DNA of 64,000 bases from Polyangiaceae bacterium (GTDB taxonomy: Bacteria; Myxococcota_A; Polyangia; Polyangiales; Polyangiaceae): contig JABSRN010000041.1 in the NCBI GenBank assembly GCA_013214025.1, forward strand, positions 96,553 to 160,552. Direction: 5' to 3'. Shown here in pieces: positions 51,371-59,245 of the stretch. The notes under the pieces are model-generated. The model worked only from the letters and a program-made list of their open reading frames with translations, ran no database searches and was not told where the DNA came from. Within the stretch, counting starts at the first letter, position 1. Every line of letters starts with the position of its first letter. The position numbers and the translations under genes are program-made.

Positions 51371-53418
51371 CAGAACGCTTGCCCCAAACCGAAATGCAAC
51401 GCGACGGGAAGACCGAAGATATCGCCAGGATCGCCTTCTCGCGGATCAGTGGCTTGCAGCTCATTGAGCCAAGGTAGCCGGTAGCCGACGTCCAGTCGGA
51501 GGGGGCCTACGGGGGTTGGATAACGGAGTCCACCGCCGAAGGAGAGATGCAAGGCGTTGTCTCGGAAGTGAAATTCGGAGCGTGTGACGTCGCTGGCGTC
51601 CAAAAAAGTCACGCCACGGATTTGCCCATAGACCGGGTGGCGGACTTCGAGGCTTGCCTCCCAGAGCGTCAGGCCTCCCAATGGTTGCAGACACTCGGCT
51701 CTTTGGCAGGACCCCGAGGAGGGCGAGAGGAAGGTGAGCACGCCGTGGGGCCCGACGCTCCGGAACGGGTAGCCACGATTGGAGTTGGGTCCGCCGGAGT
51801 AGAAGGCGCGGAACACCAGCTTCTGTTGGTCCTGGGCAATCGCTCCGTCGGACAGAGTCCCCGAGTTGACGAGGGTGTGCCCGTAGTCGCTAGGAAAGAG
51901 TAGCCCGAGGGTAGTGCGTGTTGCGAAAGTGACTGTCTTTGAGATTTTTACGTAGGTACGGATCTCGGGCTGGATCCGCCAGTCTCGAAGATCCCCCAAG
52001 AGGTGGGTGGCGCGTTCGACGCTGGCCCTTGCCAGCACTCCGCTTTTCGGATCGAGGGCGTCATCTCGAAAATCGAGGGAGGCATTTACGCGCGGATAGG
52101 AAATGCGCAGGGGGTTGAGCTCTTCGCTTTGGGAGTCCGGGCTATCGCCGAGAGTGAGCGCTGCGTAGTCGAAGGGGTAGTTAGTACTCTGGTGGTAGCT
52201 AGCACCCAGTTGAATGTGGTGATGATAGAAGGGTCGCACCAGGCCGGCGGAGCCTGCGACTTCGACGAAACCAACCACCGGGTCGTCGGCGGTGCTGTTG
52301 GGGTACAACAACGGGAATACGTTGACGGTTCCGGAAATATTGCCGGTGGTCCGCCCTTCGAGAAAGGAGGGTTGGTGGAGTTCGGCGCGGATCTTATTCT
52401 GAAGCAGAATTCGAGACGGCGAGTTGAACTCATCCGCGATGCGTGTCGGGTACAAGACTGCCCGAGGGCTCATCTCCGCTGTGAAGTAGCGCAGCCCGCC
52501 GAATAGGTTCCGGTGCTCCCAGCCTGTCTTGAGTCCCCCCGAGAGCTCGAGAACGTCGAGACGCGCGCCTCCACCTAGCCGTAGGGTCCGCAGCGCGCTT
52601 TCTTCGACGCGGACAGTGATCGGAACTGCTCGGGAGGCCGGGCCCGAGGTGTCCTGCTGGAGTTCGACGCTGCGAAATACCCCGAGGTTCACCAAGGCGG
52701 TGCGGGCGTCTTCGAGATCTGATTGGGAGTAGGTTTCTCCCTCACGAATCGCTAAGGTGTCGAGAACCGGGTCAGCGGGTATCTGGGAGAGCCCGACGAT
52801 GCGAACCTTGCCAAATCGAGCTACCTTGCCCGGCACGACCTCGAATTTCACCGCCGCGGAGTGACGGGCAATGTCCACTTCCGCTGTGCCGCGGACCTGC
52901 GCGAAGGCATAACCGTGATCGCCGAGCACGGTGAGGATGGTGCCCTTGGTTTGGTCGTAGTCTTTTTCGCTGAGCACACGGCCGACACGAAGCTCGGCTT
53001 GGCGGAGGATGTCCGCGGACACTTCGAGGGGGACGCGATCGAGCCCCTGAAAGTTGAGTGAACGGAGCTTGACCGGCGCGCCCTCCTGGACGTCGATTTC
53101 CACGCGCACTCGATGTCCGGTTCGTACGATCCGCGCGGCGCTGACCTTCGCTTCGTAGTAACCGGCAGCTCGATAGGCCCGTTCGATGCGCTCCAGGTCT
53201 TTGCGCAACAACTCTTCGTCGTAGAGTTCGTATTCGAAGGCGACGCCGTCCCAAATCCCGAGAAATTTCGGAGACTCGGCGGTGGCGATGCCGTCTCGGA
53301 GCACGCGCTCGTCGACGGACTCGACTCCGGAGAACTCCACGCTGGATACGATGGGGGTGGCGGGCGCGGCGCGAGAACATGCAACGCACAGAAGCGAGGC
53401 TAGCCAGAGCTTCCGCAT
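51370..53418 (-). CDS. tamA: Omp85 family outer membrane protein TamA
   Basis: 682 aa from ATG 53418. Three POTRA-type domains (about 25-330; the third starts VARFGKVRIVGLSQIP) are followed by a 16-strand barrel (about 340-682). The barrel carries the conserved lid motif SNRGYPFRSVGP and a C-terminal beta signal ending ALHFGLGQAF. The N-terminus MRKLWLASLLCVACSRA has a lipobox-like LCVAC, unusual for this family, so the mature protein might be lipidated or cleaved after SRA. A start at 53439 adds seven residues. It is the first gene of the tamA-tamB operon. Confidence 0.92.
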   Translation of the reverse strand: MRKLWLASLLCVACSRAAPATPIVSSVEFSGVESVDERVLRDGIATAESPKFLGIWDGVAFEYELYDEELLRKDLERIERAYRAAGYYEAKVSAARIVRTGHRVRVEIDVQEGAPVKLRSLNFQGLDRVPLEVSADILRQAELRVGRVLSEKDYDQTKGTILTVLGDHGYAFAQVRGTAEVDIARHSAAVKFEVVPGKVARFGKVRIVGLSQIPADPVLDTLAIREGETYSQSDLEDARTALVNLGVFRSVELQQDTSGPASRAVPITVRVEESALRTLRLGGGARLDVLELSGGLKTGWEHRNLFGGLRYFTAEMSPRAVLYPTRIADEFNSPSRILLQNKIRAELHQPSFLEGRTTGNISGTVNVFPLLYPNSTADDPVVGFVEVAGSAGLVRPFYHHHIQLGASYHQSTNYPFDYAALTLGDSPDSQSEELNPLRISYPRVNASLDFRDDALDPKSGVLARASVERATHLLGDLRDWRIQPEIRTYVKISKTVTFATRTTLGLLFPSDYGHTLVNSGTLSDGAIAQDQQKLVFRAFYSGGPNSNRGYPFRSVGPHGVLTFLSPSSGSCQRAECLQPLGGLTLWEASLEVRHPVYGQIRGVTFLDASDVTRSEFHFRDNALHLSFGGGLRYPTPVGPLRLDVGYRLPWLNELQATDPREGDPGDIFGLPVALHFGLGQAF

Positions 53419-53485
53419 GGCGGGCAGTATCTCATGCATGGCTCAGAGTCCGACCACTCTGCGGGTCAGGAAGCTCAACAAACGC

Positions 53486-53515
53486 AAAAAACGCCGGTCC
53501 CGTCAGGTTCCAGCG
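53486..53515 (-). terminator. intrinsic terminator of the lipoprotein gene
   Basis: On the minus strand CGCTGG (53515-53510) pairs with CCGGCG (53497-53492) with one G-U pair and an inner CC/GG, directly followed by six T (53491-53486). It lies 34 bases after the stop at 53550 and insulates tamA from it. Confidence 0.65.
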
Positions 53516-53549
53516 TTATTGCAGCGCCCCGTAGAGGGCCCGGAGGGAT

Positions 53550-54245
53550 TCAGCGCATGCCTGGCAAGGAGGCTAGCTCGGTCGGGGCCTCGTCGTACTC
53601 TAGCTCCTCGTAGGTGAGCAGGCCCATGATGGGATCTGCCACAGCACCCGAGGTCGCTTTGGTGAAGGTGTTGGAATACTGGCCCATGACCGTGACCTTG
53701 GCGCCCTTCACGGGCAGCGGACGGGGGATTTTTACGCCCCAGAAGCCGTCCGTGATGGGATCCGGATCCTTCTTCTTCTTCTTGTACTCCTTGATGGCAT
53801 CGTAGAGCTGAGCGAAGTTGGAGGCCCAACCCATGACGCGGATGGAATCTTTGATGTCCGCATCCGCGGAATCAGCAATCCAAAAGGTCGGAATGGGCGG
53901 CTTGCAGTCGTCGCCGTCGTCTTTGCCAGTCTCGTGAACCGCGCACTCGGGGGCATCCTCGAGGTTGGTCTTGACGATATAACCGGTAATTTTCAGCTCT
54001 TTGCCTGCTACTTCTTTGTGGTGGACCCGGCTGCGGAGATAGTAGCTGGCGCCCCAAACGGTGTATGCGTCGCCGGCCTTTACGGGCTTTTGCGTAACGT
54101 TGGGGACTGGCGGCATGGATGCGGCCTGGCCGCTGTACGCGCCCTTGGGCTCGTATTTGGGCAATTCGTCCTTGCAGCCAGTGCTGGCAAACAGCGCAGT
54201 GGCGCAGACGATAGTGAGATGCGAAATCAGTGCGGAACGCGGCAT
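53550..54245 (-). CDS. predicted lipoprotein, unknown
   Basis: 231 aa from ATG 54245: MPRSALISHLTIVCATALFASTGC is a lipoprotein signal, with cysteine 24. The mature domain contains VWGASYYLRSRVHHKEVAGKELKITGYIV in the pieces YLRSRVHHKEV and ELKITGYIV, an OB-like beta start. A cysteine pair (ECAVHETGKDDGDDC) and a late lysine-rich loop (EYKKKKKDPDP) follow. This looks like a periplasmic nucleic-acid- or ligand-binding OB fold, but no family can be named. It is monocistronic with its own terminator. Confidence 0.8.
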   Translation of the reverse strand: MPRSALISHLTIVCATALFASTGCKDELPKYEPKGAYSGQAASMPPVPNVTQKPVKAGDAYTVWGASYYLRSRVHHKEVAGKELKITGYIVKTNLEDAPECAVHETGKDDGDDCKPPIPTFWIADSADADIKDSIRVMGWASNFAQLYDAIKEYKKKKKDPDPITDGFWGVKIPRPLPVKGAKVTVMGQYSNTFTKATSGAVADPIMGLLTYEELEYDEAPTELASLPGMR

Positions 54246-54465
54246 GGTGGCCTCCCTCAGGGTACGCAAACACGGCTACCATGCGGGCCTGCGGCACTCA
54301 AGCAGAGTTTCCAGTGCGATTGGATTCGGCGCTCAGGCCGGTTGCCTGATTAGTCGTTGTGTATCATATGGTTGTAAGGATGTTCGGCCCATTGGCCTGC
54401 CCGGCTGCATATGTTCATCCTCGGTTCTTTGACTCTGGCTCACCGGACACTACGGTAAATTCTCA

Positions 54466-55179
54466 GTGAAGCGCACCATCTTCATAGGCGACGTACACGG
54501 CTGTGTGGACGAGCTGGACGAGCTGCTGGAGCGGACGGCCTACGGCGCGGACGACCGACTTTGCTTCGTAGGAGATCTCGTCGCTCGAGGCCCGGACACC
54601 CAGGGGGTGCTCGATCGAGTTCGAGAGTTGGACGGCATCGTCGTTCGGGGCAATCACGAGGAGCGGCTTCTAGCGGCCCACCGCGCCAAGGCCCAAGGAA
54701 AGCGGGGACCGCGATTGGGTCCCGCGCATCACCGCCTCCTACGAGAGTTGGGTGAGGTGGAGTTTGAATACATGGCGGGTCTACCGCTCAGCTATGAGCT
54801 CCCCGACCACAACATTCGTTTGGTGCATGGGGGCGTCTTGCCCGGTCTGCCCTTCGAGCGTCAGTCATCGTGGACACTCATGCACATCCGCTCCATCAAT
54901 GACGACGGTTCGCCCTCGGACAAGCTGGGCGAAGAAACGTGGGCCGCGAGCTATCAAGAGGGGCCACATATCGTATTCGGACACGATTCTCGACGTCGCT
55001 TGCAATTGCACGAGAACGCTACGGGCATCGACACCGGCTGTGTCTATGGCGGCAAGCTGACGGCCATCGTGCTCGAAGCGAATCAGCAGATGCCGCCAGT
55101 GGCGGAACGGGAACAGCTGATGGTTGTCGTGGACGCCCACGCCCAATACTATTCCGGCGTTAAAAAGAAGGCAGTCTAA
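54466..55179 (+). CDS. ApaH/PrpE-like calcineurin-type phosphatase
   Basis: 237 aa starting GTG 54466. All metal motifs are intact: GDVHGC (8-13), GDLVARGPD, VRGNHEERLL, RLVHGGVLPG and VFGHD. The GD-x-V-x-(R)-GP-D pattern with GNHE is that of bis(5'-nucleosyl)-tetraphosphatases and Ser/Thr phosphatases of the PrpE type. Hydrolysis of Ap4A-like nucleotides or phosphoproteins is likely, but the choice is open. It is cytoplasmic with no signal. A palindrome overlaps the stop, and the downstream sulfatase-like gene begins 83 bases later. Confidence 0.88.
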   Translation: MKRTIFIGDVHGCVDELDELLERTAYGADDRLCFVGDLVARGPDTQGVLDRVRELDGIVVRGNHEERLLAAHRAKAQGKRGPRLGPAHHRLLRELGEVEFEYMAGLPLSYELPDHNIRLVHGGVLPGLPFERQSSWTLMHIRSINDDGSPSDKLGEETWAASYQEGPHIVFGHDSRRRLQLHENATGIDTGCVYGGKLTAIVLEANQQMPPVAEREQLMVVVDAHAQYYSGVKKKAV

Positions 55180-55193
55180 GGTCATGCTGACCT
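55179..55193. promoter_or_regulatory. AGGTCA-TGC-TGACCT palindrome
   Basis: A perfect 6-3-6 inverted repeat starting on the last base of the phosphatase stop codon, 70 bases before the next gene. It is an operator-like site for the sulfatase-like gene, or a short hairpin terminator without a T-run. Confidence 0.4.
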
Positions 55194-55262
55194 AGTGGCC
55201 TCCCAGCCTTCTCGGATAGGGAAAAAAACCTGTTCAAGTAGCGAATCGAGCCGCACCCGGCT

Positions 55263-57179
55263 ATGCAGTGCCGGATGAAACGTGGCGTTGTTTGGAGTTG
55301 GATCCCCATTGCCGTCATGGTGGCAGTGGATGTGTTGCTGCGGCTTCTGACCACCACCACGGAGCATCCACGGGCGTGGTTCGGCAAAGAGTGGCTGGTC
55401 TACAGCGTTGGTGTCTTGTGGGCGGGTTGGAGCTGGTTGCGCGTGGGTCGGTGGCTCCAGTTGTATCGGTTGCGTCAGCCAGACCGGATTCGGCTAAAAG
55501 TGGTCGTCGGGCTGACGACTTTGTTCTTCTCGACGCTCATCACGACCAGCTGGATCTACCGCGGTTTCATGGGGCAGTCCCCGAGCTGGCAAGCTATCCA
55601 GTTTTTAGTTCGCGAGCCTCGCCACACCGTGGAGCTGGCCAAAGCGTTTGGCGGCCTTCCGCAGCTGCTGGCTCTCACCGCGGTCGCTAGTTTTGTCGGA
55701 TTTGTATTGTGGAAACGCGCCTTGAGCGGTCCGCCCCAGTCGCGCCCTGGTTGGCGACGCGGGCTCGATTGCACAGGCTTGCTGATTGTTACTTCTCTGG
55801 TGGCCTTGGTCCCGGGCATGCAGTCCCCCTTGCCGGTGGAAGCGAATACCTGGGCGGCCGCGGCGCAGTTTGGCCTCGCGAAGATCACTACCGAACGGCA
55901 TTTGGTGTCCCCGATCCGGCCTCCGATGCAGGCCCAGTCGACCGAGCGCCGCCCCAATGTGCTCTTGCTGCTTGGCGAGTCATTGAGCGCGGATGCCGTG
56001 TTTCCCCAAGTAGATCTGGCGCGCAATATCGACGCCAAAACGTGGGCGCCGTTTCAGTCGCAGCTCCCGCAACGCCGGGCCGAGGGGTACTTCCCGATGT
56101 TCCGGGGACGGGCCAACTCAACGGCCACTGAATCCAGCGTCCCGACAATTCTTTCGGGGGTCGACTTGAGTGGGGCCTCCGAGGCCTACGGCACGGTGGA
56201 GTCCATCTGGTCCCTGGGCAAGTCCGTCGGGGCCAGCACGTTCCTGTTCGCAGCGCCGGGCTACAACTGGAGTCACTTTGACGAATATTTTCTAGACAAG
56301 AATGTAGACGTCGCGAAGACGGGTCTGGATTTCGCAGAGAGTTATAGCAATGACACTGGCGTCGACGATGGCGTAGTGGTGCAGGTGGCGATTGAGCATC
56401 TGCGCCAGTTGGCTAAACAGGACAAGCCTTTCGTCGGCGTGATTCACTTCAACGCGACACATATTCCGGGCTTTGCTGGACCGGGCGTAAAATTGCCCAA
56501 GTCCGGCAGCAGCCGCGAACGAGCCACCGCCGCGTCTCGCTACGTCGACCGCTTGCACGAAAAGCTGGTCAAGGAGCTGCAAAGCTTGGGGGTGCTCGAG
56601 AACACACTACTGCTTGCGACGGCGGATCACGGAGAGTATATATTTCCGCAAGAGTCCCAGAGTCGCCTCGGAAATTTTCATGACTACATTCTGCGTGTTC
56701 CGTATTGGTTGCGGGTGCCGGTGACGGCACTTGATGCTCACCCTGGCTGGAGTGCTGCCTTGGATGGCTGGCGCGATCGCAACGTGCAGAATATGGATAT
56801 CCTGCCGACGGTAGTGCAATGGCTGCGCATCGAGGGCGGACCCGCTTTCGCCGGACGAAGCTTATTCGGGGCGCCCCCGTCGCGTCCTGTGGCGCTGCGG
56901 GGGCAGAGTACCTGCGCCTTCCGTCAGTGGGGAGAAGACGGTTTCTACGTCGTAGACGACCAGCTGAAGTTCATCGCGGAAACCAGGAGCGGGCAGCCGC
57001 TATTGTTCGACTTGGCGACGGATCCGGGAGAGCAGAAAAACATCTGGTCAGACGCCAAGCGACGGGTACCGATGGTCGCGCATATTCGACGACTCGTGAA
57101 CGAGGGCGAGGAGCTGGGGCGGCTCTGTGAACGCCTCGGTGAGCTCTGTCCGGTCGTTGGTAGCCCAGCTGCTCCGTGA
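55263..57179 (+). CDS. membrane sulfatase / phosphoethanolamine-transferase-like protein
   Basis: 638 aa. Four to five membrane helices (about 10-200) are followed by an alkaline-phosphatase-superfamily domain (230-600). That domain has LLLLGESLSADAV (E239, a metal ligand), the nucleophile threonine in NSTATESSVPT (about 287-289), VIHFNATH, and LLATADHGEY with Asp-His ligands. The arrangement matches LtaS, EptA and related enzymes that transfer phosphoglycerol or phosphoethanolamine to envelope glycans or lipids. The exact group moved is not decidable. It acts on the periplasmic side. It converges with the next gene, eight bases from its stop. Confidence 0.86.
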   Translation: MQCRMKRGVVWSWIPIAVMVAVDVLLRLLTTTTEHPRAWFGKEWLVYSVGVLWAGWSWLRVGRWLQLYRLRQPDRIRLKVVVGLTTLFFSTLITTSWIYRGFMGQSPSWQAIQFLVREPRHTVELAKAFGGLPQLLALTAVASFVGFVLWKRALSGPPQSRPGWRRGLDCTGLLIVTSLVALVPGMQSPLPVEANTWAAAAQFGLAKITTERHLVSPIRPPMQAQSTERRPNVLLLLGESLSADAVFPQVDLARNIDAKTWAPFQSQLPQRRAEGYFPMFRGRANSTATESSVPTILSGVDLSGASEAYGTVESIWSLGKSVGASTFLFAAPGYNWSHFDEYFLDKNVDVAKTGLDFAESYSNDTGVDDGVVVQVAIEHLRQLAKQDKPFVGVIHFNATHIPGFAGPGVKLPKSGSSRERATAASRYVDRLHEKLVKELQSLGVLENTLLLATADHGEYIFPQESQSRLGNFHDYILRVPYWLRVPVTALDAHPGWSAALDGWRDRNVQNMDILPTVVQWLRIEGGPAFAGRSLFGAPPSRPVALRGQSTCAFRQWGEDGFYVVDDQLKFIAETRSGQPLLFDLATDPGEQKNIWSDAKRRVPMVAHIRRLVNEGEELGRLCERLGELCPVVGSPAAP

Positions 57180-57187
57180 TTGAGCGC

Positions 57188-58432
57188 TTAGCGGGCGCTC
57201 AGCAAGCGCAGGCCGCGGAGGGCGCGGCAGCGGGCCTCAAGTAAATCGAGGTACGGCGCTTTCTTTTGGCGCTCGTCGTAAACGATGTCGAAGGCGCGCC
57301 CGGCTCGTAGGGCTACTAGGTTGGCGAGCAGACTGTGGGCGAGCAGATCGGCCGCGTGAGTCAGACGAGAGGTGCCATCCTTTTGTTCCTTGGGTCGGCT
57401 CAGCAGGCGTTGCCCGAGAGTGATGGTTTCGAGAGCACCCGCCTGGAGCACCAGCGCAGCGATTCGGTCGGGTAAGGTTTCGCTTTCGGCCTTGGCAATT
57501 TGGCTGTGATGTAGATCCCGTTCGGCTTCGATACGAAACATCAACACACCCAGCTGCCGGCGCGCTTGTTTGATGAGCGCTTTGTCTCGGGAGTCTGCTA
57601 CGGCGTGAAAGACTGCCTGGAGCAGTGGGTAGCCGCCCTCCGAGTGGGCGTAGATCCCCTTGTGGTTCTTTTGGGCGGCCTCCAAGGTGTCGGCGTCTCC
57701 CGAGCTTCCGCCGGTGAAACGTGTCAGCACGGCCGCGGCGCTTTCTAACGAGCTGAGGGCTTGGCTCGCGAGAGCATCTAGGCTGCGACGGAGATTCTGG
57801 TCGGCTGCAACCGCCGGATCGTGAGCGCGGAAGGCTTGGGCCTTAAAGGTCCAGGCGCTGCTCGTCCACGGGTGTTTCTTGGTGCCGATTCGTCGCAATA
57901 GGGCCGGCGCCCAGATATCCCCCATCACCGCGGGACCGTCGGCGGTTTCGATCTTCATATGTCCCGGCACCCGGGCTTCGAGCAGCATCGCCACCAATGC
58001 GTCGGGGTATCGCTGCACGAAACGTGTGCCTTCCTTCACGGGGAAGACCCACTCTTTGGTCTTTATCGTCTGGCTGGCAAAGGTGAGAAGCGATTGCACA
58101 GGCCGCTGCTGATTGACGATGTCGCTGCCCGGCGCGAATACCGTGATTGATAGCGCGACCGCCCAGGGATCATCACTTCGGGCGAACTCCGCGCGCAATT
58201 CCGCATCGAGCGTGCCGATTTCGTTTTTTACCTCGATCGGAGCCGCGGGCCGAGTCTTGGGGGCGGTATGGCCCGAGCTCGAGGCGGCGGGGCCAGTGGC
58301 GTTCTTGCCGGAGCCGCTCGGGGCCGGAACCGGCTTGCCCGAGAAACTCCCGCTATGATCCATCTCTGCGTAGACACCGACAACGGCGGCGAGCAGAAAG
58401 ATCCCGTACATGACGCGGTTTCGTTCGTTCAT
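57188..58432 (-). CDS. hypothetical anchored or secreted protein
   Basis: 414 aa. One hydrophobic segment near the N-terminus (VMYGIFLLAAVVGVYA) acts as anchor or signal. A Ser/Gly/Pro/Ala-rich linker (about 30-65) follows, then a long mostly helical domain (75-410). Recurrent Leu/Ala heptads are visible (RSLDALASQALSSLESAAAVL; LLAHSLLANLVALRAG). No catalytic motif or known family was recognised. It is divergent from rsmE with a 34-bp gap holding overlapping -10 hexamers. Confidence 0.75.
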   Translation of the reverse strand: MNERNRVMYGIFLLAAVVGVYAEMDHSGSFSGKPVPAPSGSGKNATGPAASSSGHTAPKTRPAAPIEVKNEIGTLDAELRAEFARSDDPWAVALSITVFAPGSDIVNQQRPVQSLLTFASQTIKTKEWVFPVKEGTRFVQRYPDALVAMLLEARVPGHMKIETADGPAVMGDIWAPALLRRIGTKKHPWTSSAWTFKAQAFRAHDPAVAADQNLRRSLDALASQALSSLESAAAVLTRFTGGSSGDADTLEAAQKNHKGIYAHSEGGYPLLQAVFHAVADSRDKALIKQARRQLGVLMFRIEAERDLHHSQIAKAESETLPDRIAALVLQAGALETITLGQRLLSRPKEQKDGTSRLTHAADLLAHSLLANLVALRAGRAFDIVYDERQKKAPYLDLLEARCRALRGLRLLSAR

Positions 58433-58446
58433 CTTGTTGGACGTTC

Positions 58447-58453
58447 TATTATC
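58447..58453. promoter_or_regulatory. overlapping divergent -10 elements
   Basis: TATTAT (58447-58452, plus) and GATAAT (58453-58448, minus) are each one base from the -10 consensus and share the same DNA in a 34-bp intergenic region. The plus element ends 14 bases before ATG 58467, predicting a very short leader for rsmE. Confidence 0.4.
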
Positions 58454-58466
58454 ACGTTCGACCCCG

Positions 58467-59222
58467 ATGACTGAAAGACTGCGTATTGCTGTGACCGAAA
58501 TGCCTGCTGGCGAGCATTGGCTGGATTCGGACGCCTGTCACTACGTCTGTCGGGTTTTGCGACTCAAGCGGGGGACTCAGCTTTTGTTGTTTGACCCCGG
58601 CAGTCAGCTAGAAGCGGACGCAGAAATCCTAAATGTCGATAAGGCTCGGGCTCGTTGCCAAATCGGTGAGGCCCGGCCCACGAGCACCGCCGCTCCCTGG
58701 GATCTCACGTTGATTCAAGCGGTGGGCAAGGGCGACAAGATGGATCGCGTCGTGCGGGATGCCACCGCCCTCGGCATTCGGCGGCTGTTGATCGTGAGCG
58801 GAGAGCGCAGCGTGGTGCAGCTGGTGGACAAGAAAGCGCAAAAGCTCGGGCGCTTTCACGAGGTGGCGCTGGCAGCAGCCCGCCAGTGTGGTCGCGGAGA
58901 CCTTCCGGAAATTATCATCGAGGCCGATGTCAACGCGGCGCTGAAACTGCTGGCAGAATCGACCCGGGGTTTCGTTCTATCGCCCACAGCTGAGCTGTCC
59001 TTGGGGGTTCAAACGGAGCGGGCTCTGTCGGGCGGGGTTGACGACCCAGCGTGTTGGGCGCTGCTCATCGGCCCCGAGGGGGGCCTGTCGCCGAACGAGA
59101 TGGCGGCAGCCGATGAGGCAGATTTTCTCTCAGCGTCGTTGGGCCCCTTCGTATTGCGTACAGAGACCGCGGCGGTCACCGCTATGGGCATCGTGTTGGA
59201 CCGATTGTCGGGCCAGGGCTGA
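58467..59222 (+). CDS. rsmE: 16S rRNA (uracil-1498-N3)-methyltransferase
   Basis: Methylates U1498 of 16S rRNA. 251 aa from ATG 58467. An N-terminal PUA-like part (HYVCRVLRLKRG) is followed by a SPOUT (trefoil-knot) domain with LIQAVGKGDKMDRVVRDATALG, in the pieces LIQAVGKGDKMD and DATALGI. The knot residues are LIGPEGGLSPNE and LGPFVLRTETAAVTA. It is monocistronic, divergent from the preceding gene and convergent with the 1401-residue protein gene 22 bases away. Confidence 0.95.
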   Translation: MTERLRIAVTEMPAGEHWLDSDACHYVCRVLRLKRGTQLLLFDPGSQLEADAEILNVDKARARCQIGEARPTSTAAPWDLTLIQAVGKGDKMDRVVRDATALGIRRLLIVSGERSVVQLVDKKAQKLGRFHEVALAAARQCGRGDLPEIIIEADVNAALKLLAESTRGFVLSPTAELSLGVQTERALSGGVDDPACWALLIGPEGGLSPNEMAAADEADFLSASLGPFVLRTETAAVTAMGIVLDRLSGQG

Positions 59223-59227
59223 GCCAT

Positions 59228-59245
59228 GAGCCCGCATAGGGGCTC
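59228..59245. terminator. small hairpin between convergent genes
   Basis: GAGCCC (59228-59233) and GGGCTC (59240-59245) with a 6-base loop lie in the 21-bp gap between rsmE and the minus-strand VIT/VWA gene. There is no T-run, so only weak support for a shared terminator. Confidence 0.3.
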
